Positions 8,643 to 17,731 of a stretch of DNA of 64,000 bases are shown one piece after another. Location: contig NZ_BMMU01000004.1 of assembly GCF_014646095.1 (NCBI RefSeq), forward strand, positions 62,001-126,000, written 5' to 3'. Numbering within the stretch: position 1 is the first letter of the stretch; every line of letters begins with the position of its first letter. The notes below the pieces were generated by a model. The model was not told where the DNA came from. It searched no databases and worked only from the letters and a program-made list of their open reading frames with translations. A program made the translations under genes and the position numbers. This DNA is from Streptomyces lacrimifluminis (GTDB taxonomy: Bacteria > Actinomycetota > Actinomycetes > Streptomycetales > Streptomycetaceae).

Positions 8643-8754
8643 GGTTCGACACCTTCTGGAAGATCAAGAAGACCGAGGGGGTACGGCCGACAGGCCGATG
8701 ACCGTCGGAACCGTCCCCCGGGTTCGACCGGGCGGTTCCGACGGCCATGCGGGG

Positions 8755-10029
8755 TCACTTGCTGAAGTCCGGGACCAGCTTGGCGATCGCGGTCTCCGCG
8801 TTGCCGAGGCCCTTGTCGAGGGACTCCTTGCCGCCCGCGATCTGCGGCAGCTCGGTGTCGAGCGGACCCCACAGGGAGCTGTACTCGGGCAGCGCCGGGC
8901 GGGGCTGGGCGGCGGCGAGGACGCCCTGGTAGCCGGCGAGGCCCGGGTCGGCCTTGACCTCGGCGGTGTAGGCGTCGTCGCGGGTGGGCAGCGTGGAGTT
9001 CTTCAGGGCGATCTGCGACTGGGACTTCGCGGAGGTCATGAAGTTGACGAACTTCAGCGCGGCCTTCTGGTGCGCGGCGTCCGAGCCCGCGTACACGGAG
9101 AGGTTGTGGCCGCCGGTCGGGGCGCCCGCCTTGCCGCTGGAGCCCGCCGGGACGGTGGCGATACCGAGGTTGGCCTTGTCCTTGAACGCGGCGCCCTTGT
9201 AGAAGTTGGTGATCTCCCACGGGCCCTGGATGATCGCGGCGACCTTGCCGGTGACGAACGCGTCCTGGATGTGGGCGTAGGCGTCGGCGGTGGTGTCCGC
9301 CTTGTGCAGGCCCTTGCCGTCGAAGAGGCCGAGCCAGGTGCCGTAGGCCTTCTGGGCGGCGGCCGAGTTGACGGTGATCTTCTTGGCGGCGGCGTCGACG
9401 GTGTCGGTGCCCTCGCCGTAGAGGAACGACTGGGCGTAGTAGGCCTGGGTGGAGCCCCAGTAGCCGTCGACGCCGGTCTTGGCCTTGATGGTGGCGGCGG
9501 CCGTCTTCAGGTCGGCCCAGGTCTTCGGGGCCTCGGTGAGGCCGGCCTTCGCGAAGAGTTCCTTGTTGTAGACCAGCGCGAGGGTGTCGGTGACGATCGG
9601 GACGCCGTACGTCTTGCCCTCGTACTTTGCCTGTTCGATCAGGCTGGGCTGGAACTTGGCCTCGTCGGTGAGGGCCTCGGTGCCGTCGAGCGGCAGCAGG
9701 AAGCCCTTCTTGGCGAAGGCGGGGGTCCAGCCGACCTCGGAACGCAGCACGTCCGGGGCGCCGGAGGCACCGGCGGCGGTGTCGAACTTGTTCTGCGCCT
9801 GGTCGAAGGGGACGTTGACGTACTTGACCTTGACGTCCTTGTTGGCGGCCTCGAACTCCTTGACGAGGGCCTGGTACGTCGGCGCCTCGTTGGTGGCGTT
9901 GGAGGTGTCCCACCAGGTGATGGTGACCGGACCGTCGGCCTTGTCACTGCCGCTGTCGTCTCCGCCGCAGGCCGTCGCCGCGAGGGCGATGGACGCCACC
10001 AGCGCGGTGGCCGCTATGCCACGCCGCAT
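8755..10029 (-). CDS. malE: Maltose/maltodextrin-binding lipoprotein
   Basis: Extracellular solute-binding protein of 424 residues, anchored by lipid at Cys21 (lipobox TAC after IALAA). The mature protein has the family-1 binding fold with the signature around VTITWWDTSNATNEAP and later QAYYAQSFLYGEG. It delivers maltose and maltodextrins to MalFG. The start at 10029 is favoured by AAGGAG 5 nt upstream and by the lipoprotein signal; the longer open frame (to 10491) runs antisense to malR and carries no signal. The upstream region has MalR-type sites, so expression should be maltose-induced and glucose-repressed, as in S. coelicolor. Confidence 0.96.
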   Translation of the reverse strand: MRRGIAATALVASIALAATACGGDDSGSDKADGPVTITWWDTSNATNEAPTYQALVKEFEAANKDVKVKYVNVPFDQAQNKFDTAAGASGAPDVLRSEVGWTPAFAKKGFLLPLDGTEALTDEAKFQPSLIEQAKYEGKTYGVPIVTDTLALVYNKELFAKAGLTEAPKTWADLKTAAATIKAKTGVDGYWGSTQAYYAQSFLYGEGTDTVDAAAKKITVNSAAAQKAYGTWLGLFDGKGLHKADTTADAYAHIQDAFVTGKVAAIIQGPWEITNFYKGAAFKDKANLGIATVPAGSSGKAGAPTGGHNLSVYAGSDAAHQKAALKFVNFMTSAKSQSQIALKNSTLPTRDDAYTAEVKADPGLAGYQGVLAAAQPRPALPEYSSLWGPLDTELPQIAGGKESLDKGLGNAETAIAKLVPDFSK

Positions 10030-10163
10030 GAGTTCTCCTTGAGGGTGAAAGCCCGTGTACTGGCGGAAACGGGCCCGTCCGCCGTTTCCGCCGACTTGCC
10101 GGCCGCGCCGTTGCCGCCGCCGGGCGACGTGAACGTAACAGCCAGGTAAGCGCGACGAAAGAC

Positions 10164-10174
10164 CTTGCAGCAAA
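10164..10174. promoter_or_regulatory. MalR-type operator upstream of malE
   Basis: CTTGCAGCAAA matches the amylase operator (CTTGCAGCAAG on its coding strand) in 10 of 11 bases. A further half-site TGCAAG follows at 10179-10184, after an A-run. The site lies 135 nt before the malE start, in the likely promoter zone. Confidence 0.7.
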
Positions 10175-10278
10175 AAAATGCAAGAACTGACGACAGTTAC
10201 CGCGCCGTGACCCATCGGAGCACTCCCCTGGAACCACTCGATCCCCTGTTCTGCCGCTGTCCAGCGGGATCCGGGACA

Positions 10279-10305
10279 CTTGTGCAAGACTCTGCAAGCT
10301 CTTGC
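10279..10305. promoter_or_regulatory. Pair of CTTG/CAAG palindromes on the malR side
   Basis: CTTGTGCAAG (10279-10288) is followed by GCAAG-CT-CTTGC (10294-10305, perfect arms). Together with the site at 10164 they make a cluster of at least five TTGC/GCAA elements in the malE-malR intergenic region. This fits cooperative MalR binding and autoregulation. Confidence 0.6.
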
Positions 10306-10481
10306 CATGTACGCCCCATCAGACAGACGCCAGACACACGCCAGACACACGAGGGAGCGCGATGACGCAGCAACCCGCGGCGGCGAGCGGCCGTCCCGGC
10401 CGTCCGGCGGGCCGAGCGACAGCCCGTGCCCGGCGGCCGTTCGGTGGGCAAGGCGAGGGCCGGCCGGTACAGTCCAGCCCT

Positions 10482-11519
10482 GTGACCACACGGCTTGCCG
10501 ATATCGCCGCCCAGGCGGGGGTGAGCGAAGCGACGGTCAGCCGGGTCCTGAACGGGAAGCCGGGCGTCGCCGCCACCACCCGCCAGACCGTGCTCGCCGC
10601 CCTCGACGTACTGGGCTACGAGCGCCCGGTCCGGCTGCGGCAGCGCAGCGAGGGCCTGGTGGGCCTCATCACCCCGGAGCTGGAGAACCCGATCTTCCCC
10701 GCCCTGGCGCAGGTCATCGGGCAGGCCCTGACCCGGCAGGGTTACACGCCGGTCCTGGCCACCCAGACGCCCGGCGGTTCGACGGAGGACGAGCTGACGG
10801 AGATGCTCGTCGACCGGGGCGTGGCCGGCATCATCTTCGTCTCCGGTCTGCACGCGGACACCTCCGCCGACATGCAGCGCTACGAGCAACTGCGCGCCCA
10901 GGGCGTGCCGTTCGTCCTGGTGGACGGCTTCTCCCCCAAGGTGCAGGCGCCGTTCATCTCCCCCGACGACCGCGCGGCGATGGCTCTGGCGGTCACCCAC
11001 CTCGTGTCGCTCGGCCACACCCGTATCGGACTGGCCCTCGGCCCGAAGCGTTTCGTGCCGGTGCAGCGCAAGATCGAGGGCTTCGTCAGGACGATGCGGG
11101 ATCTGCTGGGCCTGACGGCGCAGGACGTCGAGAAACGGTTCGTCCAGCACTCGCTGTACACCCTGGAAGGTGGCCAGGCGGCGGCCACGGCGCTCATCGA
11201 CCGTGACTGCACGGCGGTGGTGTGCGCGAGCGACATGATGGCGCTGGGCGCGATACGGGCGGCCCGGCAGCGCGGTCTTGAGGTCCCCCGGGACGTCTCG
11301 GTCGTGGGCTTCGACGACTCTCCCCTGATCGCCTTCACCGACCCGCCCCTCACCACGGTCCGCAAGCCGGTCCCGGCCATGGGCCAGGCCGCGGTGCGCA
11401 CACTCCTTGAGGAGATCGGCGGTACGCCCGCCCCGCACAGCGAGTTCGTGTTCATGCCGGAGCTGGTGGTCCGGGGTTCGACGGCCTCGGCCCCCGGGGA
11501 CCGCACGCGTTCCCCATAG
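10482..11519 (+). CDS. malR: LacI-family maltose repressor
   Basis: 345-residue repressor of the maltose regulon. The N-terminal helix-turn-helix reads TTRLADIAAQAGVSEATVSR with hinge helix LNGKPGVAATTR. The rest is a periplasmic-binding-protein-like sensor (GLVGLITPELENPIFPALAQ, VVCASDMMALGA, SVVGFDDSPLIAFTDPPLTT). I chose the GTG at 10482 because LacI proteins normally begin at the HTH and the known Streptomyces MalR is about this long. It also has a TACAGT -10-like hexamer 8 nt before it, suggesting a leaderless message. An in-frame ATG at 10362 with a good GAGGGAG site would add 40 low-complexity residues and cannot be excluded. Divergent from malE, as in S. coelicolor. Confidence 0.94.
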   Translation: MTTRLADIAAQAGVSEATVSRVLNGKPGVAATTRQTVLAALDVLGYERPVRLRQRSEGLVGLITPELENPIFPALAQVIGQALTRQGYTPVLATQTPGGSTEDELTEMLVDRGVAGIIFVSGLHADTSADMQRYEQLRAQGVPFVLVDGFSPKVQAPFISPDDRAAMALAVTHLVSLGHTRIGLALGPKRFVPVQRKIEGFVRTMRDLLGLTAQDVEKRFVQHSLYTLEGGQAAATALIDRDCTAVVCASDMMALGAIRAARQRGLEVPRDVSVVGFDDSPLIAFTDPPLTTVRKPVPAMGQAAVRTLLEEIGGTPAPHSEFVFMPELVVRGSTASAPGDRTRSP

Positions 11520-11671
11520 CACCTCCGGGCTCGTTCTCAGGGTGGAGAAAGCCCCGCTCCGGCCAGTTCCCTGGTAGCAGTCCGGGCTGCCTCTCGCCTC
11601 GTAGGACGTGCGGGTCGGACAGGACCAGGGGATGATCTGGGAGGGGACCGCATCTGGCAGACTCTGTGCCC

Positions 11672-12553
11672 ATGGGTGAGACGACCGTGACGACCAGGGA
11701 AGGCCACGACCGGGCCGCACCGCACTCCGTCGCGGATGAGATGGCGGAGGGGAACGGCCGCGTGGTCAAGGGACTGCTGCGCCGAATGCGCGCTCCGCGC
11801 AGGCCACGGCTGTGGTTCGAAATCCTTCTGATCGCGATCAGTTACTGGACGTACTCACTGATCCGCAACGCCGTGCCGGAGCAGAAGGCCGAGGCTCTGC
11901 GCAACGCGGACTGGCTCTGGAAGACCGAGCGCAGTCTGGGCATCGCCGTCGAGGAGTCGGTCAACCATGCGGTCAACTCGGTGACATGGCTGATCGTGGG
12001 CATGAACTACTACTACGCCACACTGCACTTCGCCGTCACTCTCGGTGTCCTGGTGTGGCTGTACCGCAGTCACCCCGGCCGGTACGCGGCGACGCGCACG
12101 ACCCTCTTCGCGACCACGGCGGTGGCCCTGGTCGGTTACTACCTGTATCCGCTGGCCCCGCCCCGTCTGATGAACGGCAACGACTTCATCGACACGGTGC
12201 TGGTCCACCACACCTGGGGTTCGATGGCCTCCGGCGACCTCAAGCACATGTCGAACCAGTACGCGGCGATGCCGTCGATGCACATCGGCTGGTCCACGTG
12301 GTGCGGCCTGACGATCTTCGCCCTGGCCTCCGTCCCCTGGGTACGCGTGCTCGGGCTGCTCTACCCGGTGGGCACCCTGGTGGTGATCGTCGCCACCGCC
12401 AACCACTTCTGGCTGGACGCGGTGGGCGGCCTCATGTGCCTGGCCTTCGGCTTCGCGGTGGCCCGCCTCTGGTACGGCACGTTCCCCTACGCCCTCCCGC
12501 GCCTGGTCCCGGTGCGGGGGCGGGGCGGCCTGCTGCTCCCGGTCAAGCCATAG
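11672..12553 (+). CDS. PAP2-superfamily membrane phosphatase/phosphotransferase
   Basis: 293-residue polytopic membrane protein of the bacterial PAP2/inositolphosphotransferase (Aur1-like) type. The cytoplasmic N-terminus leads to spans LWFEILLIAISYWTYSLI, WLIVGMNYYYATLHFAVTL, LFATTAVALVGYYLYPLAPP and others. The phosphatase signature appears as PSMHIGWS (C2) and NHFWLDAVGG (C3, catalytic His and Asp). Such enzymes dephosphorylate lipid phosphates or transfer head groups; the substrate is unknown. The ATG at 11672 and a GTG two codons earlier are both possible and neither has a clear Shine-Dalgarno. It is convergent with glnE, 28 bp apart, and has no functional link to its neighbours. Confidence 0.88.
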   Translation: MGETTVTTREGHDRAAPHSVADEMAEGNGRVVKGLLRRMRAPRRPRLWFEILLIAISYWTYSLIRNAVPEQKAEALRNADWLWKTERSLGIAVEESVNHAVNSVTWLIVGMNYYYATLHFAVTLGVLVWLYRSHPGRYAATRTTLFATTAVALVGYYLYPLAPPRLMNGNDFIDTVLVHHTWGSMASGDLKHMSNQYAAMPSMHIGWSTWCGLTIFALASVPWVRVLGLLYPVGTLVVIVATANHFWLDAVGGLMCLAFGFAVARLWYGTFPYALPRLVPVRGRGGLLLPVKP

Positions 12554-12581
12554 GCCCGACGGGAGTGCCGGGCCGGGGTTC

Positions 12582-15500
12582 CTACGCCTGGGCCGCCGCC
12601 CCGTAGAACAGCGTGTCCACGACACCTCGGGCCCGCCGGGTGGTCCGCCGGTACGCGTCGATCATGTCGCCGACATGACCCGGCCCGTACCCCAGGTAGC
12701 GTCCGACCGCGCCCAGTTCACGTCCGTCCGAGGGGAAGGTGTCCCCGGCCCGCCCGCGCACCAGCATCACGGCGTTGCGCACCCGGGTGGCCAGGACCCA
12801 CGCCTCGTCCAGTATCGCCGCGTCCTCCCCGGAGATCAGTCCGGCGGCGCAGGCGGCGGCGAGGGCCTCGCGGGTACGGGTCGTCCGCAGCCCCGGTTCG
12901 GCCCACCCGTGCTGGAGCTGGAGCAACTGGACGGTCCACTCCACGTCGGAGAGGCCGCCCCGCCCGAGCTTGGTGTGCAGGGTCGGATCGGCGCCGCGCG
13001 GCATCCGCTCCGACTCCATACGCGCCTTCAGACGTCGGATCTCGCGCGCCGCGTCGTCGCCGAGCCCCTCCGCCGGGTAGCGCAGCGGGTCGATCAGGTC
13101 GAGGAAGCGGCGCCCCAACTCCTGGTCCCCGGCGACGACTTCGGCCCGCAGCAGCGCCTGGGACTCCCAACCGAGGGACCAGCGACGGTAATACGCCTCG
13201 TACGACGTCAGGGTCCGGACCAGCGGCCCCGACTTGCCCTCCGGGCGCAGATCCGCGTCGATGAGCAACGGCGGGTCGGCGCTGGGCGCCTGGAGGAGCC
13301 GCCGCATCTCGGAGACGACGGTGTTCGCCGCCTTGGCCGCCTCGTGCTCGTCGACGCCTTCCCGGGGTTCGTGCACGAACAGGACGTCGGCGTCGGAGCC
13401 GTACCCCATCTCGTGCCCGCCGAAGCGGCCCATGCCGATCACCGCGAACCGCGTGGGCAGCGTGTCCCCCCAGCCGTCCCGCACGACAGCCCGCAGGGTC
13501 CCGGCGAGGGTCGCGGCGGTGAGGTCGGAGATCGCGGCGCCGACCCGGTCCACCAGGGCGCCCTGGTCGGCCTCGGCGGGCGACTGCTCGGTGCCGTAGG
13601 AGCCGACGATGTCGGCGGCGGCCGTACGGAACAGCTCGCGCCGCCGGACACCACGCGCGGCGTACACGCCCTGCTCGCCGGTGTCGGCGCGGCCGACGGC
13701 GGCCAGTATCTCCTGCTCCAGGTGGTCCCGCTGACGTGGCTCAAGACCGCCTGCCCCGTCACCGTCGCCGAGCAGCGCGACGGCCTCCGGGGCCCGCATC
13801 AGCAGGTCGGGGGCGAGGCGCCCGGCCGACAGGACCCGGGCCAGGTTCTCGGCGGCGGCCCCTTCGTCCCTCAACAGCCGCAGATACCAAGGGGTTCGGC
13901 CCAGCGCGTCCGACACCTTGCGGAAGTTGAGCAGCCCGGCGTCCGGATCGGCGGAGTCGGCGAACCAGCCCAACAGGACTGGCAGTAGGGTCCGTTGGAT
14001 GGCCGCCTTCCGGCTCACCCCGCTGGCCAGCGCCTCCAGGTGCCTGAGCGCGGCGGCCGGATCGGCGTACCCGAGCGCCACCAGCCGCTCCCGAGCCGCA
14101 ACGGTGCTCAACCTGGTCTCGCCGGGGGCGAGTTGGGCCACGGCGTCGAGCAGCGGCCGGTAGAAGAGCTTCTCGTGCAGCCGCCGTACGACGGACGCGT
14201 GCCGCTTCCACTCCCGGTTCAGCTCGGCCACCGGATCGGTGCGCAGCCCCAGCGAGCGCCCGATGCGCCGCAGATCGGCCTGGTCCTCGGGCACGAGGTG
14301 GGTGCGCCGCAGCCGGAACAGCTGGATCCGGTGTTCCATGGACCGCAGGAACCGGTAGGCGTCGTCGAGCTGCACGGCATCGGCGCGTCCGACGTACCCG
14401 CCTGCGGCGAGCGCGCCCAGCGCATCCAGGGTGGTCCCGCTGCGCAGGGAGGTGTCGGCGCGCCCGTGCACCAACTGGAGCAGCTGGACGGCGAATTCGA
14501 CGTCGCGCAGACCGCCCGGCCCGAGCTTCAGCTCCCTGTCCACCTCGGCGAGGGGGATGTTCTCGACTACGCGGCGGCGCATCCGCTGGACGTCGGCGAC
14601 GAAGTTCTCCCGCTCGGCGGCATGCCAGACGAGCGGGGCCAGCGCGGCGACGTACGCCTCCCCCAGTTCGATGTCACCGGCGACCGGGCGGGCCTTCAAC
14701 AGCGCCTGGAACTCCCAGGTCTTGGCCCAGCGCTGGTAGTAGGCGAGGTGACTGCTGAGGGGGCGCACCAGCGGCCCGTTGCGGCCTTCGGGGCGCAGAT
14801 TGGCGTCGACGGGCCAGATGCTCCCCTCGATGGTGGTCTCGGAGCAGATTCGCATGAGGTGCGAGGCAAGCCGGGTGGCGGCCTGCAGCGCCTTCCCCTC
14901 GTCGGCCCCGTCGACAGCCTCGCCGACAAAGATGACATCGACGTCGGAGACGTAGTTGAGCTCATGGCCACCGCACTTGCCCATGGCGACGACGGCGAGC
15001 CGGCACTGTGCGGCGTCGTCGGGCGCGGCGGTCCTGGCGATGGTGAGGGCGGCGCGGAGGGTCGCGGTGGCGAGGTCGGCCAGCTCGGCGGCGGTCTCGG
15101 CGAGGTCGGTGGTGCCGCACACGTCGCGGGCGGCGATGGACAGCAGGCAGCGCCGGTAGGCGACGCGCAGCGACACGGGGTCGGTGGCCTCGGCGAGCCC
15201 CCGCTCGAACTCCTCCACCCCGGGGTGGAGATCCCTGGGCTCGTACCTGGCGAGGGCCTGCCAGTCGCGGGGATGCCGGACCAGGTGGTCGCCGAGGGCG
15301 GCGGAGGCGCCGAGCACCCCGAGCAGCCGGTCGCGCAGCGGTTTCGCCGCTATCACCGTGTCCAGCAGCTCGTGCCGGGCGCTCCGCCCGTCCTGCGCCT
15401 CGGCGAGCCGGACGAGCCCGAGCAGCGCGAGATCCGGGTCGGCGGTCGCGCCCAGCGCGTCGAGCAGCACCGGGTCGTCCCGCATCGGGGCCAGCTCGAC

Positions 15501-15593
15501 ACTGTCGAGAAGCCGTTCGGCGGCGGAGGGATCGGTGAAACCGTGCCGCAGCAGCCGCGTGAAGGTACTGCTCCTGCGCCCCGGCGCCATCAT
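12582..15593 (-). CDS. glnE: Bifunctional glutamine synthetase adenylyltransferase/deadenylase
   Basis: 1003-residue enzyme that attaches and removes AMP on the regulatory tyrosine of type-I glutamine synthetase in response to nitrogen status. Both nucleotidyltransferase halves are visible: the N-terminal deadenylase NYVSDVDVIFV (about 217) with KLGPGGLRDVEFAVQLLQLV, and the C-terminal transferase GYGSDADVLFV (about 732) with KLGRGGLSDVEWTVQLLQLQ. The length is normal for actinobacteria. AAGGCCCAGG precedes tandem ATG codons at 15593/15590. It is a monocistronic minus-strand unit a few kilobases from glnA2, the usual Streptomyces neighbourhood. Confidence 0.96.
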   Translation of the reverse strand: MMAPGRRSSTFTRLLRHGFTDPSAAERLLDSVELAPMRDDPVLLDALGATADPDLALLGLVRLAEAQDGRSARHELLDTVIAAKPLRDRLLGVLGASAALGDHLVRHPRDWQALARYEPRDLHPGVEEFERGLAEATDPVSLRVAYRRCLLSIAARDVCGTTDLAETAAELADLATATLRAALTIARTAAPDDAAQCRLAVVAMGKCGGHELNYVSDVDVIFVGEAVDGADEGKALQAATRLASHLMRICSETTIEGSIWPVDANLRPEGRNGPLVRPLSSHLAYYQRWAKTWEFQALLKARPVAGDIELGEAYVAALAPLVWHAAERENFVADVQRMRRRVVENIPLAEVDRELKLGPGGLRDVEFAVQLLQLVHGRADTSLRSGTTLDALGALAAGGYVGRADAVQLDDAYRFLRSMEHRIQLFRLRRTHLVPEDQADLRRIGRSLGLRTDPVAELNREWKRHASVVRRLHEKLFYRPLLDAVAQLAPGETRLSTVAARERLVALGYADPAAALRHLEALASGVSRKAAIQRTLLPVLLGWFADSADPDAGLLNFRKVSDALGRTPWYLRLLRDEGAAAENLARVLSAGRLAPDLLMRAPEAVALLGDGDGAGGLEPRQRDHLEQEILAAVGRADTGEQGVYAARGVRRRELFRTAAADIVGSYGTEQSPAEADQGALVDRVGAAISDLTAATLAGTLRAVVRDGWGDTLPTRFAVIGMGRFGGHEMGYGSDADVLFVHEPREGVDEHEAAKAANTVVSEMRRLLQAPSADPPLLIDADLRPEGKSGPLVRTLTSYEAYYRRWSLGWESQALLRAEVVAGDQELGRRFLDLIDPLRYPAEGLGDDAAREIRRLKARMESERMPRGADPTLHTKLGRGGLSDVEWTVQLLQLQHGWAEPGLRTTRTREALAAACAAGLISGEDAAILDEAWVLATRVRNAVMLVRGRAGDTFPSDGRELGAVGRYLGYGPGHVGDMIDAYRRTTRRARGVVDTLFYGAAAQA

Positions 15594-15769
15594 CCTGGGC
15601 CTTTCCGTCGGACCATCGGATCAAGGTCGTACGCCCACGAGCGTAACCGGAGAGGCCGCGGGAAGCGCCGGACGGACCGGAGCGATGTCCACTGGTCGGA
15701 CCGATGATTTCCACCGCCGTACGGGGTCTGCACCACGACACCGTTCGCCCGCATCGAGGAGGCCGCCCC

Positions 15770-16285
15770 ATGTCCGACTCCCCCGCCCCGCGGACCCGGC
15801 TCGACCCCCGCTACAGCGAGAGCGCAGCCACCGCGACCGCCTGGGCCGACGCGGAAGGGATGCTCGCCGGGGCCGAGCTCTTCTGGATCTCGACGGTGCG
15901 GCCCGACGGCCGCCCCCACGTCACCCCGCTCCCCGCGGTCTGGTCGGACGGCGCACTGCACTTCTGCACCGGTCCCGGGGAACGCAAGGCCCTCAACCTC
16001 GCCGACAACCCGCACGTCGTGCTGACGACCGGCGCCAACACCTGGAACCGGGGCTACGACCTGGTGGTGGAGGGCGCGGCCGTACGGGTCTCGGACGACG
16101 GCCGGCTGCGGGAGCTGGCCGCGGCCTGGGAGGCCAAGTACGGCAGCTTCTGGCACTTCGAGGTGCGGAACGGGTACTTCCACCACGGTCCCGGGCACGC
16201 CTTGGTCTTTTCGGTGGCGCCCCGCACGGTTTTCGGCTTCGGTAAGGGGGAGCCGTTCAGCCAGACCCGCTGGCGGTTCGGCTGA
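15770..16285 (+). CDS. Pyridoxamine-5'-phosphate-oxidase-like flavin-fold protein
   Basis: 171-residue split beta-barrel protein of the PNPOx-like family that binds FMN or F420. Visible features are ELFWISTVRPDGRPHVTPLP (first strands), ALHFCTGPGERKALNLADNP (phosphate-binding loop region) and a GYDLVVEGAAVRV strand. Actinobacterial relatives are often F420-dependent reductases or biliverdin/heme-type enzymes; which one cannot be decided here. GAGGAGG lies 8 nt before the chosen ATG, and the in-frame start 22 codons earlier has none. It is followed after 44 nt by the VOC gene and probably co-transcribed with it. Confidence 0.85.
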   Translation: MSDSPAPRTRLDPRYSESAATATAWADAEGMLAGAELFWISTVRPDGRPHVTPLPAVWSDGALHFCTGPGERKALNLADNPHVVLTTGANTWNRGYDLVVEGAAVRVSDDGRLRELAAAWEAKYGSFWHFEVRNGYFHHGPGHALVFSVAPRTVFGFGKGEPFSQTRWRFG

Positions 16286-16329
16286 CGCTCCCGTCAAGGA
16301 CGACGTGAACGCGATCTGGAGGACCAGCG

Positions 16330-16776
16330 ATGCAGTACACGCTCGAAGTGATCCCGCTGCCCGTGAGCGATATCGACCGGGCCCGTGACTTCTACCGCGA
16401 CAAGGCCGGTTTCCACGTCGACATCGATCAGGAGGTCATGCCGGGGATGCGCATCGTCCAGCTCACGCCACCGGGCTCGGGCTGTTCCATCGCCCTCGGC
16501 GACACCCTCTGGGAGACGATGGACGGCCCGACGCCCGCGCCGGGCTCGTACCAGGGCCTCCAGCTGTGCGTCGCCGACATCAAGGCGGCCCACGCCGAGC
16601 TGGTCGAACGCGGCCTGGAGGTGTCGGAGCCGACGCAGTACTCGCCGGACGACGGCGCCACCTTCATGTACTTCAAGGACCCCGACGGCAACGGCTGGGC
16701 GATCCAGGAGTACCGCCAGCGCGCGGGGAAGCCGTTGCACGTGCTGCTGAGCGACATGGCGGCCGACGCCCGATAG
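16330..16776 (+). CDS. VOC-family (glyoxalase/bleomycin-resistance fold) protein
   Basis: 148-residue single-domain vicinal-oxygen-chelate protein. Two beta-alpha-beta-beta-beta modules are visible: VIPLPVSDIDRARDFYRDKA at the start and LQLCVADIKAAHAELVERGL in the second half, ending with YFKDPDGNGWAIQEY, which carries the metal-ligand Glu. Family members include lyases, dioxygenases and drug-binding proteins, so no substrate is assigned. CTGGAGGA precedes the ATG. It lies directly behind the PNPOx-like gene and in front of a strong terminator. Confidence 0.88.
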   Translation: MQYTLEVIPLPVSDIDRARDFYRDKAGFHVDIDQEVMPGMRIVQLTPPGSGCSIALGDTLWETMDGPTPAPGSYQGLQLCVADIKAAHAELVERGLEVSEPTQYSPDDGATFMYFKDPDGNGWAIQEYRQRAGKPLHVLLSDMAADAR

Positions 16777-16785
16777 GAGGCTGTC

Positions 16786-16811
16786 CCCGGGGCCGCGGCC
16801 ACGGCCCCGGG
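16786..16811. terminator. Terminator between VOC gene and signal peptidase
   Basis: CCCGGGGCCG (16786-16795) pairs perfectly with CGGCCCCGGG (16802-16811) around a 6-nt loop. It lies between convergent genes ending at 16776 and 16879 and can serve both. Confidence 0.7.
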
Positions 16812-16878
16812 ACTGTCCCGCCTCCCGCCTCCCGCGTCACCGAGCGCGGGAGCACCGGTCAGGACGCCGCTCGACCCG

Positions 16879-17559
16879 TCACGTGACCTGTGGCACCGGC
16901 TCGGGCGCCACCGGCACCGCCCCCTGCCGTCGCCGTGCGACGAACGCGGCGATCCCCAGCCCGAGGCCGGCCAGGGCCAGGACGGTCCCGGCGATGACGG
17001 CCGTACCGATGACGACGGGGATCGTGTAGTCGTCGGTCACCCGGCTCCGTACGGCGGACAAGGCGACCGTCCCGTCGTGGTCGCTCTCGAAGAAACGCGA
17101 GTCGACGGAGTCGTTCCGGTTGTCACCGAGCAGGAACAGCCGCCCCTTCGGGACCGTCACGTCGTACGGCTTGTGCATGCCGTCCGCGTCGCCGCCGTTC
17201 ACATACGGCTCCGGGAGCGGCTTCCCGTTCACGCTGAGCCGCGCGTCCGGGCCCTCGCCCGTGCAGCACACCACCCGGTCGCCGGCGACACCGATCACCC
17301 GCTGCATCACGCTCCCGATGGACGGGTAGCGCTCCGGCGACGAGAACAGCACGACGTCACCGCGCCGCACCTCGCTGCCGTCGACCCGCTCGGCGAAGAT
17401 CCGGTCGCCCGGCTCGTACGTCGGCGCCATGCTCTCGCTGCTGACGCTGAAAGCCGCGTACCAAGTCCGCGCGTACCCGAGGGAGCCGAGCGCCAGCACC
17501 ACCCCCACGAGCCCCACCACGGCAGCCGTGACCCACAGTCCCCGCCCCTTGACCGACAT
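16879..17559 (-). CDS. S26 signal peptidase-like protein lacking the catalytic lysine
   Basis: 226 residues. An N-terminal span (LWVTAAVVGLVGVVLALGSL) precedes box B SESMAPTYEPGD (nucleophile Ser43), box C-like RRGDVVLF, box D SVMQRVIGVAGDRV and box E FLLGDNRNDSVDSR, then a C-terminal span (AVIAGTVLALAGLGLGIAAF) and a basic tail. In ordinary type I signal peptidases box D reads KR(V/A)-G-PGD, with Lys as general base. Here the codon is CAG (Gln86), so either another residue acts as base or the protein is not a normal peptidase. GGAGGGG precedes the ATG at 17559. It lies downstream of glnA2, separated by a 15-bp terminator, and is probably monocistronic. Confidence 0.85.
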   Translation of the reverse strand: MSVKGRGLWVTAAVVGLVGVVLALGSLGYARTWYAAFSVSSESMAPTYEPGDRIFAERVDGSEVRRGDVVLFSSPERYPSIGSVMQRVIGVAGDRVVCCTGEGPDARLSVNGKPLPEPYVNGGDADGMHKPYDVTVPKGRLFLLGDNRNDSVDSRFFESDHDGTVALSAVRSRVTDDYTIPVVIGTAVIAGTVLALAGLGLGIAAFVARRRQGAVPVAPEPVPQVT

Positions 17560-17661
17560 CGTTCCCCTCCCCGTGCGGCACTTCCGCAGGGGTGACGGTA
17601 ACCGGTGTCCGTGAACGGACTGTGCGGGCCGCCCGGAGACGGCCCAGGGCCACTGAAACGC

Positions 17662-17696
17662 CGTAGGGCCGACGGTCCGCAACCGTCGGCCCTACG
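17662..17696 (-). terminator. Terminator of glnA2
   Basis: A perfect 15-bp stem (17662-17676 with 17682-17696) with a 5-nt loop, starting 36 nt after the glnA2 stop. It is one of the strongest hairpins in the window. Confidence 0.85.
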
Positions 17697-17731
17697 TGTT
17701 GCCCTGTGGGGAAAACCCCTCTGAACTGTGC

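Noticed and set aside
12582..15707. 570-residue plus frame opposite glnE (13995-15707)
   Set aside because: Shadow of glnE with Gly/Val/Leu bias and no domain.
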